64,000 nucleotides of DNA from Psychrosphaera haliotis (GTDB lineage: Bacteria > Pseudomonadota > Gammaproteobacteria > Enterobacterales > Alteromonadaceae). Positions 16,951 to 25,507 of this stretch are shown here, piece by piece; the first letter of the stretch is position 1; the number at the start of each line of letters is the position of its first letter. The position numbers and the translations under genes are program-made. The notes under the pieces were generated by a model that saw only the letters and a list, made by a program, of their open reading frames with translations, searched no databases and was not told the DNA's origin. The stretch is taken from assembly GCF_039523615.1 (NCBI RefSeq), contig NZ_BAAAFQ010000006.1, positions 197,162 to 261,161 on the forward strand, in the 5' to 3' direction.

Positions 16951-17782
16951 TCACTTATGCCCGTTGTGCGACCATACAAAGGTCGCACACTACTTTACTG
17001 ACAAAAAACGTGATTACCTACAGTGCCAACAATGCTCGTTGGTTTTTGTTCCTGCCGAATTTCACCTATCAACATCTAATGAAAAGTCAGAGTATGACAA
17101 ACATGAAAACCAGCTTGAAGATTTAGGATACCTAACTTTTCTTAGTCGGTTAGCCAAGCCACTGTTAACACAATTGGTTGACGCTGATTTTGCTGGCGAG
17201 TTTGCTAGCCAACTTTCTAAGCCGGAATCTTATAGTTCTCACTCCAACTCTATTAACTCTGCCAACACCAGTAATTCTAATAATTCTGCTAACTGTATAA
17301 GCTTAGCCACATCAGATGGAAAGTTTGAAAATGACAAACGTTTAAATGAAAAGCCCTTAGGTAAAAAGAAAGGCGACCTCACTGGTCTCGATTTTGGTTG
17401 TGGACCTGGACCTGCGTTGGCATTTGAGCTTAGAAGACTTGGTTTAAACATCAGCGAATACGATATTTATTACGCCGACGATAAGTCACTACTCAACAAG
17501 CAATATGACTTTATAACCTGTACAGAAGTAATAGAGCATTTTAATACCCCAAGTAAAGAGTTGAGCCAACTTATTGAAATGATAAAGCCTGACGGGTTAC
17601 TAGCCATAATGACAAAACTCGTCATCGATAAACAACGTTTTGCGAATTGGCACTATAAAAACGATCCTACTCATATCAGCTTTTTCAGCCAACAAACCTT
17701 TGAATTTATTGCGAAGAAATTTGGATTAACTTTAGAGTTTGTAGATAAGGATGTTATCTTTTTGAAGAAGCCCAAATCGTAG
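16943..17782 (+). CDS. Zinc-ribbon class I SAM-dependent methyltransferase with a Ser/Asn-rich insert
   Basis: The protein is 279 residues with a GTG start inside the upstream gene. The N-terminal zinc ribbon is CPLC (6-9) and CQQC (28-31). The methyltransferase core begins at GLDFGCGPGPALA (about 148) and has TCTEVIEHF and a late HISFFSQQTF segment. Relatives of this architecture are usually much shorter. Here residues about 92-145 are a linker containing a Ser/Asn-rich stretch (96-122) absent from the fold. The substrate is unknown. The last codons lie inside the downstream terminator stem. Confidence 0.8.
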   Translation: MTNHLCPLCDHTKVAHYFTDKKRDYLQCQQCSLVFVPAEFHLSTSNEKSEYDKHENQLEDLGYLTFLSRLAKPLLTQLVDADFAGEFASQLSKPESYSSHSNSINSANTSNSNNSANCISLATSDGKFENDKRLNEKPLGKKKGDLTGLDFGCGPGPALAFELRRLGLNISEYDIYYADDKSLLNKQYDFITCTEVIEHFNTPSKELSQLIEMIKPDGLLAIMTKLVIDKQRFANWHYKNDPTHISFFSQQTFEFIAKKFGLTLEFVDKDVIFLKKPKS

Positions 17783-17795
17783 ACTTGGGCTTTTG
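17768..17795 (+). terminator. Terminator overlapping the methyltransferase 3' end
   Basis: The 8-bp stem AAGCCCAA / TTGGGCTT is followed by TTTTG. Its left arm encodes the last residues (KPKS) of the methyltransferase. Confidence 0.7.
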
Positions 17796-17798
17796 ACT

Positions 17799-18200
17799 CT
17801 AGCGAGGGTGAAGCTTTCGTTTTTGCTGTTCTAATTCATCTTCTAGCTCAAACGGTTCAAGGATAATGCCGTCTTCATCAGGGACTGGAAATGCCACTAT
17901 TAACAATTCATCATCTTCAAGGCCATGACTCCACTTCTTCTGCCAATCTTTTAATGAAATAGCTTTAGGTTCAAAACCGTTCCAATCACCCGTTGCCCAT
18001 TCGTGAGCAAATTCAAAATGAGGCCAAACTGGAATGCAGTCTTCATCATCCGTTGTGAGCATCACAGCGCCGTGTTCGTCGGTTAAAATCCAAACCTGCT
18101 GCTGTTCCAGTATTTGCATTAATAAGTATTTTAAACGCTTATCTTGGCTCCAGCTTTTAATTTCAACAAATCGATTTGGATCTAGTTTAGTTTCTGTCAT
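17799..18200 (-). CDS. DUF2750-like protein
   Basis: This 133-residue acidic protein has the pattern of the DUF2750 family: QQQVWILTDEHG, then IPVWPHFEFAHEWA, FEPKAISLKDWQKKWSHGL and DDELLIVAFP. The family has no known function. The C-terminus is Glu/Lys/Arg-rich. It is soluble and has no signal peptide. It is convergent with the methyltransferase gene and separated by 16 bases. Confidence 0.75.
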   Translation of the reverse strand: MTETKLDPNRFVEIKSWSQDKRLKYLLMQILEQQQVWILTDEHGAVMLTTDDEDCIPVWPHFEFAHEWATGDWNGFEPKAISLKDWQKKWSHGLEDDELLIVAFPVPDEDGIILEPFELEDELEQQKRKLHPR

Positions 18201-18228
18201 ACATCACCTTTTTAAAGTCTATTAGCCA

Positions 18229-18972
18229 TTATAGGCGATTTTGCTCACTGACTTCATTAAAACTTGGTTGCGACTGCTCTAAGGTGAACACTCTATTTAT
18301 AAGTAAAAAATGTATGGCAAGTAATAAATGGAAAATAGCCATACTTAAATCATCACTAATGTGCAATGTCGTCGACGCTGGAACCAATAAAAGCGTTACA
18401 ATAGATAAGAAAACTAACCCTTTTTCTTTAGCGACTAAAGCAAACAAAACAAACCCGAGAATGATACTTGCATCTGTAATTAGCTTATTAGTTTCGATGG
18501 AAAAACTTACAGTTAGAATATTAAACGTTAGCAAAAATACCATTACAAACTTCGCAATTTTAACAATCCCCTGCTCCGAAAAGTGACCATTTAAGAACTC
18601 TAATTTAGTACTAACAGGCGCATCTTTGTTACCTGTTAGTTCTTCTTTTTCAGTAGTTGAAGATGATATATCAGAGTTGCAAATGGCGTTATTACTTTTA
18701 CAAGATAGGATCACCATAGGAAGACTAAATACGTAAATCACCATAGCAACCTTTGTACTTAATAAAGACAAATAGTCATGGATGGGTATTATTTGATCTA
18801 CACCAGCAAAACGCACAGCACCAAAAGAAGCAGTGATAACAATGAACAACAAACCAAGGGTTAAGTAGAGTCTATACGGTGACTCAAAAGAGTTTGTTTT
18901 GTTTAAATTGATTACAAACGCCAGCAGCGAAAAAATTAAGATTAGTTCACCAAGTGTATCCAAGTAGGCCAT
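18229..18972 (-). CDS. Integral membrane protein, unknown function
   Basis: This 247-residue protein has about seven hydrophobic segments in two blocks (residues 1-110 and 135-230). They are separated by a polar Ser/Thr/Glu-rich loop (about 112-133: SSSTTEKEEL and following). No motif is recognised. A perfect GAAGGAG ribosome-binding site lies before the ATG. It lies downstream of the TonB receptor gene on the same strand, but a strong terminator separates them, so it is probably expressed independently or by read-through. Confidence 0.65.
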   Translation of the reverse strand: MAYLDTLGELILIFSLLAFVINLNKTNSFESPYRLYLTLGLLFIVITASFGAVRFAGVDQIIPIHDYLSLLSTKVAMVIYVFSLPMVILSCKSNNAICNSDISSSTTEKEELTGNKDAPVSTKLEFLNGHFSEQGIVKIAKFVMVFLLTFNILTVSFSIETNKLITDASIILGFVLFALVAKEKGLVFLSIVTLLLVPASTTLHISDDLSMAIFHLLLAIHFLLINRVFTLEQSQPSFNEVSEQNRL

Positions 18973-18992
18973 TTATGTTACTCCTTCATCTA

Positions 18993-19017
18993 TAAAAACG
19001 GCTCCATCATGGAGCCG
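18993..19017 (-). terminator. Terminator of the TonB receptor transcript
   Basis: The perfect CGGCTCCA / TGGAGCCG stem with a 3-base loop is followed on the minus strand by TTTTTA. It lies 32 bases after the receptor stop. Confidence 0.85.
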
Positions 19018-19048
19018 ATAATAACCGTATTTATTTTAGAAACAAACC

Positions 19049-21511
19049 TTAAAATTCCATACCAAACTCAAAACCATACATTCTAGGAAGTCCTGGCGTT
19101 GCGATAGGAGAACCAAGCGCCATAGCTTGCCCGCCTGTTTGAATTAAGTATTTTTCGTCCGTTAGGTTATTAATAAAAAAGGCAGCATAAATTGGGTGGT
19201 TGTCACTTTGCCAACTAATACGCGTATTTACTAAGCTGTATCCAGAAATTCTATTATCTGCATTTAAGCCCGTCACTGTACCTGGCTCAAAAGGTAACAC
19301 TGGCAATGCAGGTCCTTCTACGCCTTGGGTTCTCTCACCTGTGTCAGCGTAACTAACATGGAGGTTAAATTGACCATCTAGACCTTCAAAGAAATAGTCT
19401 ACACGAATATTACTTTGATCTTCTGGCATGCCTGAAATCGGCTCACCAACTCTACCATCGTTAACATCTTCGCCCTCAAAGAAATCCCACTTAGTGTATT
19501 CAGCAATCGTTTTTCCGTAGTTTGCCGTAACAATTAAATCTGGTGTTACTTGGATAACCGCTTCAATATCAAACCCTTCACCTTCTGCATCTACATTTCG
19601 AAGGTTATAAGTAGGTATTGGCGCACCAAATAGCTCAAGTTGTTGAAGATTTTTATATTTGTATTCAAAGGCCGACACATTGAGTCTAATGCGGTTATCT
19701 AACCAAGAAGACTTAACCCCTATTTCCGTGTTTTTAACGGTTTCTTCTTTTACTGGTGGCGCTTTGCCTACACCATTGAAGCCGCCTGATTTAAAGCCTT
19801 CTGCGTAGGAAGCAAATGTCATGAAGGTATCAGTCCATTTGTAATCTACTACAACACGTGGTGTCCACTTATCCCAACTCTCTTCTTGTCGAGCATCTTC
19901 AGGTTGGAAAGCTACCGCTAGCGGCACATCACCAACAATTTGAGCATCGGCACCTTCAAATGGCACGTAGTAAGTGTTTTGTGGCACAGAGGATAGCTTG
20001 AAGTTCTTATCATCGTAGGTATAACGTAAACCAAATGTTAAATCTAACTTGTCAGTCGCGGCATAGGTGCCGTCAAAGTATGCTGCAAAACTTGAAGTCG
20101 TTGCATGATGATAAAAGCGCTCTTCATGCTGACCAAAAACCTTAGTTAAATTGGCATTGATCAAGTCTTGTCCAACGGTTGCCTGAGCTGTTTCAAAGTC
20201 CTGACCCGCCATTATGCGACGTTGAATTTCTAAACCAATAGCTTGTTGCGCTTCAATTGGTCCTAACGTCATATAAGAACCAGCAACCCCTTGTCCAAAT
20301 GGAAAGTCAGGCAAAATACGAGGGTCCAAGCCAAGCTGCACAATCGCTAATGCATCAAAGCTTAGCGTATTAAAGTTAGCAACAACATCTTGTTCAATAT
20401 CTTCATAGAAGAAGGTTGTGCCTGCAGTCCACTTAAAGTCACCTTCAGAGTCTACAACTCTAAACTCCTGGCTGAACTGGCTTTGATCTTCATCTAGCAA
20501 ACTTTCAAAATAAGCTCTCTGCATTGCAGAACCATCATCTTCCATTGCATTATAACGCTCAAACTGGCGATAGCCGGTAATGGAGGTGTACGTTAGGCCA
20601 TCTGCAAAGTAATTCACTTCCGCAGAGATACCACCTGCCTGGCGTGTTTCTTTACCTTCAAAGTCAAATTCGATAGGTGCAAAAGGGTCGCCACTGCCGT
20701 AAGAAGTGTTTAACGTAACTGCAGGTCTACCTTGTTGATTAGTATCGTTTATATCACCCCTGAAAATCACTTCCAAGTCATCAGCTGCTTGCCATAATAA
20801 AGCACCACGAGCTGACCAATCTCTTTGGTTTCCGTACTTTTCTTCACTGTCTTTTATATTTAAATAACCACCGCGATGGTTTGAGTTAAAACTGCCCCTA
20901 AAAGACAACTCTTCATTAATTTGTGTATTCGCCCACAGTTCTATTTTACGTTTGTTATATTCTCCAACCGTAAACTTAATTCCGCCTTCGTTATCATCTG
21001 TTGGATTTTTAGTAATAATGTGAATAGCGCCTGCGGCGGAGTTTCTGCCAAATAAAGTACCTTGTGGCCCTTTAAGAACCTCAACCCTTTCAACATCATT
21101 AAAGTTAAGATTTGAAGTACCTCTACGACCAACATAAACACCGTCAATATACACAGCAACAGCAGCATCTAGGCCAATTCCCATGTCGTTTGTTGTTATG
21201 CCTCGAATATTAAAAGTGGTTTGAGTTGCCGTGGCATTATTGGTCTCTAATCCAGGGGTAATAAGACCAAGGTCATTCGCACTTTGAATGCCCATTTTCT
21301 CTATATCAGCTTCACCAAAGGCAGTTATTGTGATGGGAACATCTTGAATACTTTCCACTCGTTTTTGGGCACTAACTTCGATTACTTCTAAACCGACTTT
21401 TTTTTCTGGAACTTCATCCATGGCGTATGCGCCTGAAGATAGCAATGAAAAGACAACCGCGAGTGACAATTTGCTTTTCTTAAAGCTAACTACTGAAGAA
21501 TTATTTAACAT
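19049..21511 (-). CDS. TonB-dependent outer-membrane receptor
   Basis: The protein is 820 residues. A signal peptide ends near SSGAYA-MDEV. A TonB-box-like segment (LEVIEVSAQKR) and the plug domain (DVPITITAFGEADIEKMG, VYIDGVYVGRRG, VERVEVLKGPQGTLFGRNSAAGAIHI) follow. The beta-barrel closes with a C-terminal YGFEFGMEF ending in Phe. It imports an unknown large or hydrophobic ligand using TonB energy. Its ATG lies one base after the stop of the AGMO-like gene, and the ribosome-binding site AGGAA lies within that gene's last codons, so the two are translationally coupled. Confidence 0.93.
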   Translation of the reverse strand: MLNNSSVVSFKKSKLSLAVVFSLLSSGAYAMDEVPEKKVGLEVIEVSAQKRVESIQDVPITITAFGEADIEKMGIQSANDLGLITPGLETNNATATQTTFNIRGITTNDMGIGLDAAVAVYIDGVYVGRRGTSNLNFNDVERVEVLKGPQGTLFGRNSAAGAIHIITKNPTDDNEGGIKFTVGEYNKRKIELWANTQINEELSFRGSFNSNHRGGYLNIKDSEEKYGNQRDWSARGALLWQAADDLEVIFRGDINDTNQQGRPAVTLNTSYGSGDPFAPIEFDFEGKETRQAGGISAEVNYFADGLTYTSITGYRQFERYNAMEDDGSAMQRAYFESLLDEDQSQFSQEFRVVDSEGDFKWTAGTTFFYEDIEQDVVANFNTLSFDALAIVQLGLDPRILPDFPFGQGVAGSYMTLGPIEAQQAIGLEIQRRIMAGQDFETAQATVGQDLINANLTKVFGQHEERFYHHATTSSFAAYFDGTYAATDKLDLTFGLRYTYDDKNFKLSSVPQNTYYVPFEGADAQIVGDVPLAVAFQPEDARQEESWDKWTPRVVVDYKWTDTFMTFASYAEGFKSGGFNGVGKAPPVKEETVKNTEIGVKSSWLDNRIRLNVSAFEYKYKNLQQLELFGAPIPTYNLRNVDAEGEGFDIEAVIQVTPDLIVTANYGKTIAEYTKWDFFEGEDVNDGRVGEPISGMPEDQSNIRVDYFFEGLDGQFNLHVSYADTGERTQGVEGPALPVLPFEPGTVTGLNADNRISGYSLVNTRISWQSDNHPIYAAFFINNLTDEKYLIQTGGQAMALGSPIATPGLPRMYGFEFGMEF

Positions 21512-21512
21512 G

Positions 21513-22757
21513 TTAATTTCCTGGAATTATTTTTTTTATATTTATGTTATTACTTTTTGACCTGTAACTTCCTGCCAGCCAAATCAAACTACTAAGACCA
21601 TAAAGCATCGAAATTTCTAACGGCCATTCAAATTGGTACGGTGACAAAACAATAAAGCTTCCCCAAAGAGCAATTTTTAACGTTTCTAGCTGATGAGACC
21701 ACTTTGTGTTTTGTTGTAATTTACCTAATGTAAACAAACCAAACCCTATAACTATCATGCTAACTATATTAAAGGAATTGTCCACCTTTGGAGCTTGATA
21801 CAAAATAACTAACGACAAACAAAGTGTCACTATATGTTGGTACAAAATATAAGTTTTTGTTGTTATTGAATTAGCGACATCAAATTTAACTTGCTTATAA
21901 GGGTCAAATTTAGGGCCAGGATACTTTTCAGAAACGTCATCGGGACGCCAGCCAGTTTTTTTGTACCAAACTCTAAATTTATCCGACCACTTTTTTGTTC
22001 TAACTGAGTCTTGTAATAGTCCCAAGTAAACTTCAAAGTTTGCCCAAATTGGATTCCAACTCGCAAGAGGGACTGTAACACCATAAATAACAGGCTCTTC
22101 ATCTAACTCTTTTTGGTATGTGCCTAAAAATCTATCCCACAAAATGAAAACACCGCCGTGGTTTTTATCGAGATAAACAGGGTTTTGGCCATGATGAACG
22201 CGATGATTACTTGGCGTAACAAAGACAAACTCGAACCAAGCAGGCATTTTATCTATATGTCTTGTATGAACCCAAAATTGGTATACAAGGTTCAGTGAGC
22301 CTACCGCAATAAATATAATCGGCTCAAAACCTAAAATAGCTAACGGTATATAAAATACAAAATTTACGATTCCACCGCTGGTTTGTCTCAACGCTGTTGT
22401 CAGGTTGTACTCTTCGCTTTGATGATGAACAACATGCGAAGCCCATAAACCATTTATTTCGTGCGAGCAGCGGTGATATAGGTAATAACAGAAGTCATAT
22501 ACAACAAAGCCGGCAATCCAAACCCAAACAGATTGGCTGTTTAACTCAAATAAAGAAATGTAAGGAAAGATCCAAGCGTATACAGAGAATTGAACTGCTT
22601 TTTTAGCAAGTCCAGTTAACTGGCTTAAAACACCTAGGTGGAGCGAGTTTATTGCATCATTTGTTGAATAGTAGTTAGTCTTTCGCCACCAATTGGCGAG
22701 TAACTCTAGGCCTACAAGCAACAAAAAGAATGGAATTGCAATGGCGACAAAGTTCAT
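21513..22757 (-). CDS. Sterol desaturase/fatty-acid hydroxylase family protein, AGMO-like
   Basis: This 414-residue membrane di-iron oxygenase carries the histidine boxes HRCSHE, HVVHHQSEE and NHRVHHG. It also has the segment LTTALRQTSGG seen in alkylglycerol monooxygenase-like members, which oxidise ether lipids. Multiple transmembrane helices flank the boxes, and four more hydrophobic segments close the C-terminus. Sterol or carotenoid hydroxylation are alternatives. It is the first gene of a two-gene unit with the TonB receptor, so its substrate may be what the receptor imports. Confidence 0.8.
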   Translation of the reverse strand: MNFVAIAIPFFLLLVGLELLANWWRKTNYYSTNDAINSLHLGVLSQLTGLAKKAVQFSVYAWIFPYISLFELNSQSVWVWIAGFVVYDFCYYLYHRCSHEINGLWASHVVHHQSEEYNLTTALRQTSGGIVNFVFYIPLAILGFEPIIFIAVGSLNLVYQFWVHTRHIDKMPAWFEFVFVTPSNHRVHHGQNPVYLDKNHGGVFILWDRFLGTYQKELDEEPVIYGVTVPLASWNPIWANFEVYLGLLQDSVRTKKWSDKFRVWYKKTGWRPDDVSEKYPGPKFDPYKQVKFDVANSITTKTYILYQHIVTLCLSLVILYQAPKVDNSFNIVSMIVIGFGLFTLGKLQQNTKWSHQLETLKIALWGSFIVLSPYQFEWPLEISMLYGLSSLIWLAGSYRSKSNNINIKKIIPGN

Positions 22758-22851
22758 ACCATCTCTCTTTTCTGAAGTAGCTAATTGCTATTTTTTATTA
22801 TTATTTAATCAGACTATCACAAGTTTTTAATTTGTCTATTGGCCAACTGTA

Positions 22852-22878
22852 ACAAAAAACCCAGCACAAAGCTGGGTT
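22852..22878 (-). terminator. Terminator of thyA
   Basis: The AACCCAGC / GCTGGGTT stem with a 5-base loop is followed on the minus strand by TTTTTTG. It lies about 57 bases after the thyA stop. Confidence 0.85.
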
Positions 22879-22934
22879 GATTTTAATGGCAAGCACTTGT
22901 TTATATTAGAGAAACAAACTGAGGCACTATGTTA

Positions 22935-23786
22935 TTAAACAGAAAAAGGATATTTAATAGCTTCGTGGCACTCATAACCTTCAACGGTAAAGTCATCCAA
23001 AGTAACCCAGGTTTCAATATCTTCTAACGATTTAATTTTTGGATTGATATGCAGCTTAGGTGATTCAAACGGTTCACGCTTAAGCTGAACATCTCGCATC
23101 AACTCAAGTTGATCTTCATAAATATGTGCGTTAACAATTTTATGATACGCCTTGCCCGGTTTATTCCCAGTAATTTGCGCTACTAATGCTAATAAAACAA
23201 ATACTTGAATTTGATTAAAGTTAAGGCCTAACGGCACGTCGCAAGAACGTTGATAACTAGTTAAGTGTAATGTATCGCCTAAAAGTGAAAACGTGTGGGT
23301 ATGCATACATGGACGAAGGCAACCCATGTGAAATTCACCAGGATTATAAAAAGACAAAATCTCACCACGGTCATCAATACCGTTTGAAAGATCATCCACC
23401 AGCTTCTTCAACTGATCTACAAAACCACCATCCGGTTTTGCCCATGCACGGCCTTGAACACCGTAAACACGACCCATGTCATCTTCACCTTTACGGTGAG
23501 GGTTGTTTAGCCAAGCTTCATTTTCGTTGGCATTTGCGTTCCAAGTATTACATCCAATAGCTCTAAAGTCTGCGGCGTTGTCATAACCTTTTAAGTAACC
23601 AAGTAGTTCAGCAATGGCTGCTTTCCAAAAACTTTTGCGCGTAGTGATAAGCGGAAATTTATTACCTGCCACATCATAATTTAACTCAGCATTAATCACC
23701 GTAAGACAGCGCTTACCTGTCCGCTTGTTTTCTACCCACTCGCCTTCTTCTACTATTCGGCGACACAAATCTAAATACTGTTTCAT
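22935..23786 (-). CDS. thyA: Thymidylate synthase
   Basis: This 283-residue enzyme converts dUMP to dTMP with methylenetetrahydrofolate. The nucleophile region reads HMGCLRPCMHTHTF, and YQRSCDVPLGLNFN and AHIYEDQ complete the substrate and folate contacts. This longer form is that of Vibrio/Shewanella rather than the 264-residue E. coli enzyme. The ATG at 23786 has a GAGAA ribosome-binding site and is preferred to a TTG four codons earlier. It follows lgt on the same strand. Confidence 0.95.
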   Translation of the reverse strand: MKQYLDLCRRIVEEGEWVENKRTGKRCLTVINAELNYDVAGNKFPLITTRKSFWKAAIAELLGYLKGYDNAADFRAIGCNTWNANANENEAWLNNPHRKGEDDMGRVYGVQGRAWAKPDGGFVDQLKKLVDDLSNGIDDRGEILSFYNPGEFHMGCLRPCMHTHTFSLLGDTLHLTSYQRSCDVPLGLNFNQIQVFVLLALVAQITGNKPGKAYHKIVNAHIYEDQLELMRDVQLKREPFESPKLHINPKIKSLEDIETWVTLDDFTVEGYECHEAIKYPFSV

Positions 23787-23873
23787 AATAATTCTCAAAA
23801 ATTTTGCTAAAAGACCAGCTTAAAAGTCTTGAAGTTTAAGACGCTAGGATTTAAGGCCCTAAGGTTTTACATC

Positions 23874-24692
23874 TTAAGGAGTAACCAACTTTCCATTTTC
23901 CGCTTTTGGGTTGGTTTTTATAGACCACACCATTAAGCCAAGTCCAGCCAATGCCATTGGTAATGACAACCACTGTCCCATCGACATACCTAAAGTAAGT
24001 AGGCCTAAGTGATCATCTGGCTGCCTAAAATATTCAACGATAAAACGAAACGAGCCATAACCCATTAAGAACAAACCACTTGCAGAGCCAACGGCTCTTG
24101 GTTTTTTTGAATACCAATAAACAACAAAGAATAAAACAAATCCCTCTAAAAAGAACTCATACAATTGCGAAGGGTGTCTAGGTAAAGGCCCTGCGTTAGG
24201 GAATACAATACCCCATGGAGCATCTGTAGTGCGGCCCCACAGCTCTGCATTTAAAAAATTGCCTAATCTACCAGCACCCAAACCAATTGGAACCAGTGGC
24301 GCAACAAAGTCACCAATTTGTAAGAACGATACTTTAGTAATTCGACTAAATATGAACAACACAGCAATTACGCCCAATAAGCCACCATGGAAAGACATAC
24401 CACCTTGATGGATCATAAATAGATATAATGGATCTTCGATAAATCGTTCAAACTGATAAAAGAATACATAACCTAGACGACCACCTAGTACGGCACCCAT
24501 AAATCCATAAAACAAAAGGTCAGAAAGTTGCTGCTCTGTAAATGGCGAACGACCACTTTTAACGGCTTTCATACCTAGGAAATAAGCAAAGCCTAATCCT
24601 ATTAAATACATCAATCCATACCAACGAACGGCTAAAGGGCCAATTGAAAATATAACGGGATCAATCTGTGGGAATATAATTGGATCTACCAA
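23874..24692 (-). CDS. lgt: Prolipoprotein diacylglyceryl transferase
   Basis: This 272-residue inner-membrane enzyme has about seven transmembrane helices and transfers diacylglycerol from phosphatidylglycerol to the lipobox cysteine. It shows the N-terminal DPVIFSIGPLAVRWYGLMYL-type segment, the Lgt signature in GLGAGRLGNFLNAELWGR, and HPSQLYEFFLEG. The start is a TTG that overlaps the end of the upstream permease gene by 7 bases, and alignment with E. coli Lgt supports it. lgt-thyA order is conserved in gammaproteobacteria. Confidence 0.95.
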   Translation of the reverse strand: MVDPIIFPQIDPVIFSIGPLAVRWYGLMYLIGLGFAYFLGMKAVKSGRSPFTEQQLSDLLFYGFMGAVLGGRLGYVFFYQFERFIEDPLYLFMIHQGGMSFHGGLLGVIAVLFIFSRITKVSFLQIGDFVAPLVPIGLGAGRLGNFLNAELWGRTTDAPWGIVFPNAGPLPRHPSQLYEFFLEGFVLFFVVYWYSKKPRAVGSASGLFLMGYGSFRFIVEYFRQPDDHLGLLTLGMSMGQWLSLPMALAGLGLMVWSIKTNPKAENGKLVTP

Positions 24693-25495
24693 ACCTGCAA
24701 TACCTCTAATAATAATTTAATTGAAACAAGCATCATAAAGACAGCAAAAACCTTCTTTAGTTGCGCTTGTTGTAATTTTTGTCCTGCTTTAACGCCCCAT
24801 GGCGCTGAAAAATAAGAAAAAGCCATGATCATAAGTGCCGTTGGCCAATGAACATAACCCAAAAAGTCTACGGAGTCTGTCCAACCCCAGCCAGCCCATA
24901 AGTAGCCTATGGTGCCAAACACTGCAACTATAACACCGGAAATGGCAGCGGTTGCTATAGCTTGCCTTACGTGCACGCCAATAAAGGTCATATATGGAAC
25001 AAGAATTGCGCCACCGCCTAAACCAGCCATTGCAGCTAAGGTGCCAGTTAAAATGCCACCAAAGCCTAATTTAGTATTATTAATTTCATGATCTTCATCA
25101 GCAACATCATGTTTTCCACGCCACATTAGTATTGCAAGAATAATAAGTAATACAGCAAATATTTTGGTTAACCAAGCAGAGGATAATTGTACCGCAATTT
25201 GTGATGCAATCATTGCTGATAAACCGACAGTTACAATAACTGGTCGCGTTATTAGCCAATCTACGTTGCCATTTTTATAATGACTACGTCCTGACGAAAA
25301 TGCAGTGATACAAATAGTAAATAGCGAAGTAGCAATTGCGATAATAGCCACATTACTTTCATCAACCTGAGGCAACTGAGGTAATAAATAAAGCAGCACA
25401 GGTATAATAACAATACCGCCGCCTATACCTAAAAGGCCCGACAAAAAGCCAGCAATAATGCCAAGAATAGGCGTAAAAATAAGTAGGTCTGTCAC
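24686..25495 (-). CDS. TSUP-family permease (TauE/SafE type)
   Basis: This 269-residue membrane protein has about eight helices. The two internal repeats are visible as GFLSGLLGIGGGIVIIPVLL near the N-terminus (quoted 20 residues) and GTLAAMAGLGGGAILVPYM near residue 155, the glycine-rich signatures of the TauE/SafE/YfcA family. Members export or import sulfite, sulfoacetate or other sulfur-containing anions, and the substrate here is unknown. It lies between ptsP and lgt, as in many Alteromonadales, with short gaps (12 bases to ptsP). Confidence 0.88.
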   Translation of the reverse strand: MTDLLIFTPILGIIAGFLSGLLGIGGGIVIIPVLLYLLPQLPQVDESNVAIIAIATSLFTICITAFSSGRSHYKNGNVDWLITRPVIVTVGLSAMIASQIAVQLSSAWLTKIFAVLLIILAILMWRGKHDVADEDHEINNTKLGFGGILTGTLAAMAGLGGGAILVPYMTFIGVHVRQAIATAAISGVIVAVFGTIGYLWAGWGWTDSVDFLGYVHWPTALMIMAFSYFSAPWGVKAGQKLQQAQLKKVFAVFMMLVSIKLLLEVLQVW

Positions 25496-25507
25496 GTTAA
25501 ATCCAAT

